DNA from: Marichromatium gracile
GTDB taxonomy: Bacteria > Pseudomonadota > Gammaproteobacteria > Chromatiales > Chromatiaceae
Assembly (NCBI RefSeq): GCF_004343155.1
Contig: NZ_SMDC01000001.1
Location: forward strand, 1 to 64,000
Direction of reading: 5' to 3'
Length of the DNA: 64,000 bases
Position numbers and translations under genes: made by a program. Below are positions 56,130 to 64,000 of this stretch, piece after piece; positions within the stretch are counted from its first letter, which is position 1, and every line of letters starts with the position of its first letter. The notes under the pieces are model-generated. The model ran no database searches and was not told where the DNA came from. It worked only from the letters and a program-made list of their open reading frames with translations.

Positions 56130-58411
56130 TGTCCCGCCTCGCTCACCTGTCACGTCACCTGCCGCTGCTCGTGCTGCTCGCGCTGCTGCTCCCGGGACTC
56201 GCGGCCCAGGCCCGCGACGACTTCCTGCTCCCGGATCAAGCCTTCCAGCCCAGCGCCGAGGCCATCGACGCCGACACCCTGAAGGTGCGCTGGCGCATCG
56301 CCGAGGGCTACTATCTCTACGCCGCCAAGTTCGCCTTCACCACCGACACCGCCGGCATCACCCTTGGTGAGCCGGTACTGCCCGAGCCCGAGATCAAGCA
56401 GGACGAGTTCTTCGGCGAGGTCGGCATCTATCGCGACACGGTCGAGATCACCCTGCCCGTGACGCGCTCCGCCGCGGCCCCCGAGGTGCTCACCCTGGAG
56501 ACCACCTCACAGGGCTGCGCCGACGCCGGACTCTGCTACCCGCCGCACCGCCAGCGCGTCCAGATACGCCTGCCCGCGCCGCCGCTCGCCCCACCGGCCC
56601 CGGCAATCCCGCTGCCCGGACTCGATGCCGGCGCCGGCATCAGCCGCGCCCTCGGCCTCGACGACGAGGAGATCCTCACCGTCGACCAGGCCTTCGACCT
56701 CCAGGTCGAGGTCCTCGGCCCCGAACGGGTGCGGCTGCACTGGGAGATCGCCCCCGGCACCTATCTCTATCGCGATCTGGTCGAGGTCGCGCTCGACGAC
56801 GCGCAGCTCGCGCTCGAGCAGCCGGCGCTGCCGCCGGGCGAGATCAAGCACGACTCGGTGCTGCCCGACGGCAGCATCGGCGACGTCGCCGTCTATCACG
56901 ACCGTCTCACCCTCGACCTGAGCCTGCGCCGCGCCACCACCGAGGCGCTCGACACCACCCTGGTGGTCGGCTACCAGGGCTGCGCCGAGCGCGGCATCTG
57001 CTACCCGCCGCAGCACCGTCGACTGACCCTCGCCCTCCCCGCCGGCGGTAGCGCCGCGCCCATCGCCGCCGCCCCGGCGCCGGCTGCGCCCGCGCCGAGC
57101 GCGGCGCCGATCTCCGAGCAGGACCGGCTGGCCTCGACCCTGGCCAACGCCAGCCTGTGGACCAGCGTGGCGTTGTTCTTCGGCCTCGGCCTGCTGCTCG
57201 CCTTCACCCCCTGCGTGTTCCCGATGATCCCCATCCTCTCCGGGATCATCGCCGGCCAGGGTGCCGGCATCACCACCCGCCGCGCCTTCGTGCTGTCGCT
57301 GGTCTACGTGCTGGCGATGGCGCTGACCTACACCGTCGCCGGGGTGCTCGCCGGGCTGTTCGGCGCCAACCTCCAGGCCGCCTTCCAGGACCCCTGGATC
57401 CTCGGCGCCTTCGCCCTGGTGTTCGTCGCCCTGGCGCTGTCGATGTTCGGCTTCTACGACCTCCAGCTGCCGGCCAGCCTGCAATCGCGCCTGGCCGCGC
57501 TCAGCAACCGCCAGCAGGGCGGCACCCTCGCCGGGGTGGCGATCATGGGCCTGCTCTCGGCGCTGATCGTCGGTCCCTGCGTCGCCCCGCCGCTGTTCGG
57601 CGCGCTCATCTATATCAGCCAGACCGGCGATGCGCTGCTCGGCGGCGTGGCGCTGTTCGCGCTGAGTCTCGGCATGGGCGCGCCGCTGATCGTCATCGGC
57701 ACCTCGGCGGGCAAGCTGCTGCCCCGCGCCGGGGCCTGGATGGAGGCGGTCAAGGCAGTGTTCGGCGTCGCCCTGCTCGCCGTCGCCATCAGCCTGATCG
57801 AGCGGGTGATCCCGGCGGCGGTGGCGATGCTGCTGTGGGGCCTGCTGCTGATCTGCTCGGCGGTCTATCTCGGCGCGCTCAGCCCGCTCGGCCACGAGAG
57901 CGGCGGCTGGCGCAAGCTGTGGAAGGGGCTCGGGGTGGCGCTGCTGGTCTATGGCGGCCTGATGCTGATCGGCGCCGCCGCCGGCGGCAAGGACACCCTG
58001 CAGCCGCTGCGCGGGCTCGGCATCGGCGGCGGCGAGGCGGCCCATGCCGAGTTCACCCGGGTCAAGACGGTCGCCGATCTCGACCGCGAACTGGCCGCCG
58101 CCAGCGCCCAGGGCCGCCCGGTGATGCTCGACTTCTATGCCGACTGGTGCGTCGCCTGCAAGGAGATGGAGCGCTACACCTTCAGCGACCCCGCGGTGAT
58201 CGCAGAGCTCGACCGCTTCGTGCTGCTGCAGGCCGACGTCACCGCCAACGACGCCGCCGATCAGGCGCTGATGCAGGGACGCTTCGGCATCCCCGGACCG
58301 CCGGCGATGCTGTTCTTCGGCGCCGACGGCGCCGAGCGCACCGGCTTCCGCCTGGTCGGCTTCACCCCCGCCGAGGCCTTCGCCGATCACCTGCGCCGGG
58401 CCGCACCATGA
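56129..58411 (+). CDS. dsbD: Thiol:disulfide interchange protein DsbD with duplicated N domain
   Basis: Moves electrons from cytoplasmic thioredoxin to the periplasm. The 760-residue protein has a signal peptide (about 1-28) and two N-terminal DsbD-alpha domains, about 30-160 and 185-305, each ending in the same motif (QGCADAGLCYPPH and QGCAERGICYPPQ). Eight transmembrane helices follow (about 345-610) with the cysteines in FTPCVFPMIP and VGPCVAPPLF, and a C-terminal thioredoxin domain with the CxxC in YADWCVACKEME near 670. It overlaps cutA and the next gene. Confidence 0.95.
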   Translation: MSRLAHLSRHLPLLVLLALLLPGLAAQARDDFLLPDQAFQPSAEAIDADTLKVRWRIAEGYYLYAAKFAFTTDTAGITLGEPVLPEPEIKQDEFFGEVGIYRDTVEITLPVTRSAAAPEVLTLETTSQGCADAGLCYPPHRQRVQIRLPAPPLAPPAPAIPLPGLDAGAGISRALGLDDEEILTVDQAFDLQVEVLGPERVRLHWEIAPGTYLYRDLVEVALDDAQLALEQPALPPGEIKHDSVLPDGSIGDVAVYHDRLTLDLSLRRATTEALDTTLVVGYQGCAERGICYPPQHRRLTLALPAGGSAAPIAAAPAPAAPAPSAAPISEQDRLASTLANASLWTSVALFFGLGLLLAFTPCVFPMIPILSGIIAGQGAGITTRRAFVLSLVYVLAMALTYTVAGVLAGLFGANLQAAFQDPWILGAFALVFVALALSMFGFYDLQLPASLQSRLAALSNRQQGGTLAGVAIMGLLSALIVGPCVAPPLFGALIYISQTGDALLGGVALFALSLGMGAPLIVIGTSAGKLLPRAGAWMEAVKAVFGVALLAVAISLIERVIPAAVAMLLWGLLLICSAVYLGALSPLGHESGGWRKLWKGLGVALLVYGGLMLIGAAAGGKDTLQPLRGLGIGGGEAAHAEFTRVKTVADLDRELAAASAQGRPVMLDFYADWCVACKEMERYTFSDPAVIAELDRFVLLQADVTANDAADQALMQGRFGIPGPPAMLFFGADGAERTGFRLVGFTPAEAFADHLRRAAP

Positions 58412-58977
58412 GCCCGGCCAAGGTGGTGCTGGTCACCGCGTTGGCCGGCGGCATCAGCATCGGCGCGGCGGTCCTCGGTCAGCGCTGGCTCGACCAGGGC
58501 GCCGACCGCGACCGTCACGCCGGGCTGCGCGGCGGCACGCTCGACCAGCTGCCGGACTTCCGCCTCCCCGACCTCGGCGGACGCGAACACACGAGCAACG
58601 CCTGGGCCGGCCGCCCGCTGATCCTCAATTTCTGGGCGGTGTGGTGCCCGCCCTGCGCCACCGAGCTGCCGTTGCTCGAGCAGTTCGCCCGCACCCACGC
58701 CGAGACCGGGATACGGGTGGTGGCGATCGCCGTCGACCGCCCGGAGACGACCCGCGCCTTCCTCGCCGAACACCCGCTCGATCTCACCGTGCTGCTCGCC
58801 GATCTCGAGGCCATCGACCTCGCCCGGCGCCTCGGCAACCGCGTCGAGGGGCTGCCCTTCACCGTCGCCTTCGACGCCCGTGGCCGACGCATCTTCAGCC
58901 ACACCGGGGCACTCGATCAGGCACAATTCGAGCAACTCGCCGCCCGACTCGCCGACGACCCCGCGAGCGCCCGCTGA
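58408..58977 (+). CDS. TlpA-like periplasmic thioredoxin
   Basis: A 189-residue thioredoxin-fold protein anchored by an N-terminal hydrophobic segment (VVLVTALAGGISIGAAVLG). The active site is FWAVWCPPCATELP near residue 78 and the cis-proline is in EGLPFTVAFD near 148. It overlaps the dsbD stop by four bases, so it is probably a partner reduced by DsbD. Confidence 0.92.
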   Translation: MSPAKVVLVTALAGGISIGAAVLGQRWLDQGADRDRHAGLRGGTLDQLPDFRLPDLGGREHTSNAWAGRPLILNFWAVWCPPCATELPLLEQFARTHAETGIRVVAIAVDRPETTRAFLAEHPLDLTVLLADLEAIDLARRLGNRVEGLPFTVAFDARGRRIFSHTGALDQAQFEQLAARLADDPASAR

Positions 58978-59023
58978 GGGGGCGTGAATTCGCCGAACCA
59001 GCTGGACATCATCCCGTAAAATA

Positions 59024-59051
59024 CGGACAATTCGCAGCGGTTCACTACTAT
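59024..59051 (+). promoter_or_regulatory. putative promoter of aroQ-accB-accC
   Basis: CGGACA (59024-59029), a 16-base spacer and TACTAT (59046-59051), about 60 bases before aroQ. CCGTAAAATACGG (59014-59026), a small palindrome with TAAAAT inside, is another candidate. Confidence 0.35.
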
Positions 59052-59109
59052 TCAAAGCCGAAATAGTGGATCCGAAACCGTTGCAACCTTCGGCGAGGCA
59101 GCTGGCGAC

Positions 59110-59571
59110 ATGGCCGCGATCCTGGTCCTGAACGGACCCAATCTCAACCTCCTCGGAACCCGCGAGCCCGCGCACTACGGCAGCACCACGCTGGCCGACA
59201 TCGAGCGCGAGCTCCAGCAGATGGCTGCACGGGCGGGACACGACCTCGCCTTCCTGCAGAGCAACGCCGAGCACGTCCTGGTCGACGCAGTCCACCGCGC
59301 GGCACACGAGAACGTGCGCTTCATCATCATCAATCCGGCCGCCTTCACCCACACCAGCGTCGCCCTGCGCGATGCGCTGCTGGGGGTCGCGATCCCCTTC
59401 ATCGAGGTGCACCTGTCGAACGTGCACGCCCGCGAGCCGTTTCGCGCCCACTCCTACTTCTCCGACATCGCGGAGGGAGTGATCTGCGGGCTCGGGGCCG
59501 AGGGATACGCACTGGCGCTGCGCGCTGCGCTCACCCGCGTGGCGCAAGACCACACGAACGAGAAACACTGA
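59110..59571 (+). CDS. aroQ: 3-Dehydroquinate dehydratase, type II
   Basis: Third step of the shikimate pathway. The 153-residue dodecamer-forming enzyme starts [17 protein letters not shown], which contains the catalytic tyrosine region, followed by [33 protein letters not shown] and [14 protein letters not shown] with the catalytic histidine. The aroQ-accB-accC order is conserved in gammaproteobacteria. accB follows after 2 bases. Confidence 0.97.
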   Translation: MAAILVLNGPNLNLLGTREPAHYGSTTLADIERELQQMAARAGHDLAFLQSNAEHVLVDAVHRAAHENVRFIIINPAAFTHTSVALRDALLGVAIPFIEVHLSNVHAREPFRAHSYFSDIAEGVICGLGAEGYALALRAALTRVAQDHTNEKH

Positions 59572-59573
59572 CC

Positions 59574-60038
59574 ATGGACATCCGCAAGGTTAAGAAGCTG
59601 ATCGAGCTGTTGGAGCAATCCGACGTCGCCGAGATCGAGATCCACGAGGGCGAGGAATCCGTGCGCATCAGCCGCCACGGCAGCACCGCCATGCCGGTCT
59701 ACACCCCGCAGCAAGCCGCGGCGCCGGCCCCGGCTGCACCTGCGGCGAGCGTTGCCGCGAGCAGCGCCGACGAGGGCGATGACGAGGCCCCGCTCGAACT
59801 CCAGGGCGAGGTCGTGCGCTCGCCGATGGTCGGCACCTTCTACCGCGCCCCGGCGCCGGGCGCCAAGTCCTTCGTCGAGGAAGGCCAGTCGGTCAAGACC
59901 GGCGAGACCCTGTGCATCATCGAGGCGATGAAGATCCTCAACCAGATCGAGTGCGAGCAGGCGGGCACCATCAAGCGCATCCTGGTGGAGAACGGTCAGC
60001 CGGTCGAATACAACCAGCCGCTGTTCGTGATCGAGTGA
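59574..60038 (+). CDS. accB: Acetyl-CoA carboxylase biotin carboxyl carrier protein
   Basis: Carries biotin in fatty-acid synthesis. The 154-residue protein has an N-terminal [20 protein letters not shown], an alanine/proline-rich linker (about 45-65) and a C-terminal biotinyl domain with the target lysine in [11 protein letters not shown] near residue 121 and the family thumb ([19 protein letters not shown]). It is followed by accC after 90 bases. Confidence 0.97.
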   Translation: MDIRKVKKLIELLEQSDVAEIEIHEGEESVRISRHGSTAMPVYTPQQAAAPAPAAPAASVAASSADEGDDEAPLELQGEVVRSPMVGTFYRAPAPGAKSFVEEGQSVKTGETLCIIEAMKILNQIECEQAGTIKRILVENGQPVEYNQPLFVIE

Positions 60039-60128
60039 TCGAGTGAGGGGACGCCCCCTCACGCGAGCGTCGACCCTGCGCCACCTCGGTGGCGCAGCCT
60101 GGCAACCGCTACAGAAGACACTGCAATC

Positions 60129-61478
<1,350 letters not shown>

Positions 61479-61504
61479 GCCACCGGGGCGGGCAGCCGCC
61501 CGCC

Positions 61505-61625
61505 CCGCTCGCTCCAGCCTCCAGCCTCCAGCCTCCAGCCTCCAGCCTCCAGCCTCCAGCCTCCAGCCTCCAGCCTCCAGCCTCCAGTCAGATTGTGAAC
61601 CGCTAAGACACCAAGAGCGCGAAGA
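61505..61625. repeat. heptamer array (CTCCAGC) with GAACCGCTAAG tail
   Basis: About 11 copies of CTCCAGC (61511-61588), then GTGAACCGCTAAGACACCAA and GAGCGCGAAG (61596-61625). Located 30 bases after accC. This variant of the heptamer is not seen elsewhere in the window. Confidence 0.92.
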
Positions 61626-61734
61626 TGAAGAAAGGCTTCCAGCTGCCAGCCTCCAGTGAGGGGCTGGGGTGTCTCGTCGCGTCGCGGTTGATCGCACACC
61701 GACACTGGAGACTGTTTACTGAAGGCTGATCGCT

Positions 61735-61925
61735 TTCTTCGCGTCCTTTGTGTCTTGGCGGTTCGAACCAGCCTCCAGCGATCGGCTTCCAGCCTCCAGT
61801 CGGGAAGGCTGGTGTGCATGATCAGCGATTGACGGGCAAGACGGTATCTTGGCGGTTCAATCTCCCGGCGGCTGACAGCTGGTGGCTGGTCCAAACCGCC
61901 AAGACACCAAGGACACGAAGGGTTT
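61735..61925. repeat. further tails and heptamers of the composite repeat
   Basis: TTCGCGTCCTTTGTGTCTTG and GCGGTTCGAACC (61738-61770), CCAGCCTCCAG (61770-61800), TCTTGGCGGTTCAA (61847-61860), and AACCGCCAAGACACCAAGGA with CACGAAGG (61892-61920). The tails are inverted copies of each other and belong to the CCAAGACAC subfamily. Confidence 0.85.
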
Positions 61926-61971
61926 TTGGGCGTGGATGACGGTCGATTCCCGGCCAACAGCGACCCGTCCC

Positions 61972-62046
61972 GTAGGCCGGGCAAAGCGCAGCGTGCCCGG
62001 CGCCTGCGTGCGCCTCGATGGGCACGCTGCGCTTTGCCCATCCTAC
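61972..62046. repeat. 75-bp inverted repeat (GGGCAAAGCGCAGCGTGCCC type)
   Basis: Arms GTAGG plus GGGCAAAGCGCAGCGTGCCC (61972-61998) and the exact complement GGGCACGCTGCGCTTTGCCC plus CCTAC (62020-62046), with a 21-base loop. Perfect 20-bp pairing. It resembles a dispersed palindromic element known from many proteobacteria, and is followed by more CTGGTGG-type heptamers (62050-62095). Confidence 0.9.
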
Positions 62047-62164
62047 GACGCTGGCAGCAAGTGGCTGGTGGCTGTTAGCTGGTGGCTGGCGGCTGATCGC
62101 CACCCGCCCCAGCCTCGCGCGCGGATGCTATGATTTCAGGTTTGTTTCAGAGGACGCTCGCCCC

Positions 62165-63046
62165 ATGCCCTGGCTTCAGCTCAGATTCGATGCCCCCCGC
62201 GAACAGGCCGAACGGCTCGCCATCGAGCTGGAGGAGGCCGGCGCGCTGTCGGTGACCTTCGGCGATGCCGGCGACGAGCCGCAGCTCGAGCCGGGGCCGG
62301 GCGAGACCCCGCTGTGGACCGAGGTGACGACCACCGCGCTGTTCGAGGACGATGCCGCCAGCAACGCGCTGGTCGCCGCGCTCGTTGGCGACCTCGGCAC
62401 CCGTCTGCCGGTCCCGCCCGTGGTCGAGCGGCTGGAGGATCAGGTCTGGGAGCGCGTCTGGCTCGACACCTTCAAACCCACCCGCTTCGGTCAACGGTTG
62501 TGGGTCTGTCCGCACGGCCAGTCGCCCGAGGCCGCTGACGCGGTCATCGTCGCGCTCGACCCGGGGTTGGCCTTCGGCACCGGGCACCACGCCACCACCG
62601 CGCTCTGTCTGGAGTGGCTCGACGGCGCCGACCTCGCCGGCAAGACGGTGCTCGACTACGGCTGCGGCTCGGGCATCCTCGCCATCGCCGCACTCAAGCT
62701 CGGCGCCGCGCGCGCCGTCGCCGTCGACCACGACCCCCAGGCGCTCCAGGCCACCCGTGACAACGCCGCGGCCAACGACGTGGCCGAGCGCATCGAGTGC
62801 CATCTGCCCGACGCCCAGCCCGAGGGCGAGGCCGACATCGTGCTGGCCAACATCCTCGCCGGCCCGCTGGTCGAGCTGGCCCCGCGGCTGATCGCAGCGG
62901 TTGGCGACGGCGGCGCGCTGGTGCTCTCCGGCGTGCTCGCCGAGCAGGCCGAGACGGTGCGCGCGGCCTATGCCGAGACGATCGCGCTCGATCCCACCTG
63001 TCAGCGCGAGGATTGGGTACGGATCAGCGGACGCCGCTCGACATGA
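62165..63046 (+). CDS. prmA: Ribosomal protein L11 methyltransferase
   Basis: Trimethylates lysines of L11. The 293-residue protein starts PWLQLRFDAPREQAERL and has VIVALDPGLAFGTGHHATT near residue 125, SAM motif I VLDYGCGSGILAIAALKLG near 163, the DHDPQALQATRDNA segment and the NxxL motif VLANILAGPLV near 226. AGAGGA precedes the ATG at 62165; the frame upstream runs through repeats. Its stop overlaps the dusB start. Confidence 0.96.
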   Translation: MPWLQLRFDAPREQAERLAIELEEAGALSVTFGDAGDEPQLEPGPGETPLWTEVTTTALFEDDAASNALVAALVGDLGTRLPVPPVVERLEDQVWERVWLDTFKPTRFGQRLWVCPHGQSPEAADAVIVALDPGLAFGTGHHATTALCLEWLDGADLAGKTVLDYGCGSGILAIAALKLGAARAVAVDHDPQALQATRDNAAANDVAERIECHLPDAQPEGEADIVLANILAGPLVELAPRLIAAVGDGGALVLSGVLAEQAETVRAAYAETIALDPTCQREDWVRISGRRST

Positions 63047-64000
63047 GCGCCAGCCCCTTCCGGATCGGCCCGCACCGACTGGAGAACAATCTGGTGCTGG
63101 CGCCGATGGCCGGCATCACCGATCGCCCCTTCCGCACCCTCTGCCGCCGTCTCGGCGCGGGGCTCGCGGTCTCGGAGATGATCTCGGCCAACACCGCGCT
63201 GTGGGGCACCCGCAAGTCGGTGCGCCGACTCGACTTCGGCGACGAGCACGGACCGGTCTCGGCGCAGATCCTCGGCGCCGACCCCGCGGCCATGGCCGAG
63301 GCGGCGCGGATCAACGTCGCCCACGGCGCCGACATCATCGACATCAACATGGGCTGCCCGGCGAAGAAGGTGTGCAAGGTCGCCGCCGGCTCGGCGCTGT
63401 TGCGCGACGAGTCGCTGGTGGCGGCGATCCTCGAGGCGGTGGTGGCGGCGGTGGAAGTACCGGTCACGCTCAAGATCCGCACCGGCTGGGCGCCGGAGGC
63501 GCGCAACGCCCCGCACATCGCCCGCATCGCGCACGAGAGCGGCATCGCCGCGCTCACCGTGCACGGGCGCACCCGCGCCTGCGGCTATGGCGCCCCGGCC
63601 GAGTACGACACCATCCGCGCCATCCGCGAGCAGGTGCCGATCACCCTGATCGCCAACGGCGACATCGGCGACGCGCGCTCGGCGCGCGCGGTTCTGGACT
63701 ACACCGGCGCCGATGCTATCATGATCGGGCGCGCGGCCCAGGGACGCCCCTGGATCTTCCGCGACATCGCCACCGCACTGGCCACGGGCGACACGTCCGA
63801 CCCGGCCCTGCCCCCCCGAACCTGGATCAGGGACCTCCTGCGCGAACACCTCGAGCAGCTCTACCAGTTCTACGGCGACCACGGCGGGGTGCGCATCGCG
63901 CGCAAGCACATCGCATGGTACAGCCGCCACCTCCCCGGTGCGGCGCGCTTTAGAGACCAAATCAACCGGACCGAGACGCCGGCGCAACAACTCGCGCAGG
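63043..64000 (+). CDS. dusB: tRNA-dihydrouridine synthase DusB (cut by the window edge)
   Basis: FMN enzyme that reduces uridines in tRNA. The visible 319 residues run without a stop to the edge. Signatures: NNLVLAPMAGITDRPFRTLC near residue 14, INMGCPAKKVCKVAAGSALL near 99 with the catalytic cysteine, TLKIRTGWA near 141, LTVHGRTRACGY near 166 and DAIMIGRAAQGRPWIF near 224. The C-terminal helical domain (about 270 onwards) is nearly complete. The ATG overlaps the prmA stop. In many gammaproteobacteria fis follows dusB. Confidence 0.96.
   Translation, partial: MSASPFRIGPHRLENNLVLAPMAGITDRPFRTLCRRLGAGLAVSEMISANTALWGTRKSVRRLDFGDEHGPVSAQILGADPAAMAEAARINVAHGADIIDINMGCPAKKVCKVAAGSALLRDESLVAAILEAVVAAVEVPVTLKIRTGWAPEARNAPHIARIAHESGIAALTVHGRTRACGYGAPAEYDTIRAIREQVPITLIANGDIGDARSARAVLDYTGADAIMIGRAAQGRPWIFRDIATALATGDTSDPALPPRTWIRDLLREHLEQLYQFYGDHGGVRIARKHIAWYSRHLPGAARFRDQINRTETPAQQLAQ

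Noticed and set aside
61479-62164. tRNA or small gene in the accC-prmA gap
   Set aside because: GGTTCGAACC at 61760 resembles a tRNA T-loop but belongs to the repeat tail; no cloverleaf could be drawn.

Overview
The window is chromosomal DNA of a high-GC gammaproteobacterium. Gene content and order (lptM-lysA-dapF-DUF484-xerC, aroQ-accB-accC, fxsA beside groES-groEL, prmA-dusB, tyrS beside an rRNA-type promoter) together with abundant heptamer-repeat elements suggest a purple sulfur bacterium (Chromatiaceae). That assignment is inference: no 16S or photosynthesis gene is present. I see no prophage, insertion sequence, CRISPR array, rRNA gene or tRNA gene.

Layout. Positions 1-8.5 kb: an rRNA-type promoter firing off the left edge; tyrS; two A-type Fe-S carriers (erpA and a HesB-like protein); argC; a DUF5063 protein; rubredoxin; and a coupled thiD-thiE-hemL operon. 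Positions 9-16 kb: a methylcitrate-cycle locus, prpE - GntR regulator - prpB - prpC - prpD, with two different palindromic operator candidates and an 11-copy heptamer array between prpC and prpD. Positions 16-29.5 kb: a PAS-GGDEF diguanylate cyclase, a peptidoglycan amidase, a TauE-type permease, a TerB-like protein, an exported cyclophilin, an exported ATP-dependent DNA ligase, an HDOD protein, then lptM-lysA-methyltransferase-dapF-DUF484-xerC, a sulfotransferase and a DUF2189 membrane protein.

Positions 29.9-45.0 kb hold the most notable part: 17 same-strand, mostly touching genes that join a chemosensory system (soluble receptor with two signalling hairpins, triple-CheW protein, CheB, HEAT-repeat protein, CheR, CheY, CheA, small STAS-like protein, second CheY, and a membrane receptor-like protein with a CheZ-type DVTGQ motif) to a stressosome module (RsbR, RsbS, RsbT, a second RsbT-like ATPase, RsbX-like phosphatase) and a two-component pair. 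No CheZ, CheC or CheX is encoded separately, and none of the three stand-alone receivers has an output domain. A plausible reading is a cytoplasmic array and a stressosome that share signals through receivers and partner-switching proteins.

Positions 45-64 kb: an MBL hydrolase, a zinc-finger protein, ilvE, glnE, a hexose-6-phosphate mutarotase, groL-groS under a vegetative promoter with a perfect CIRCE operator, fxsA, cutA, a dsbD with a duplicated N-terminal domain, a TlpA-like thioredoxin, aroQ-accB-accC, prmA and a dusB cut by the right edge. Noncoding gaps in this half are filled with composite repeats: 7-bp tandem arrays next to a GAACCGCAAAG-type tail.
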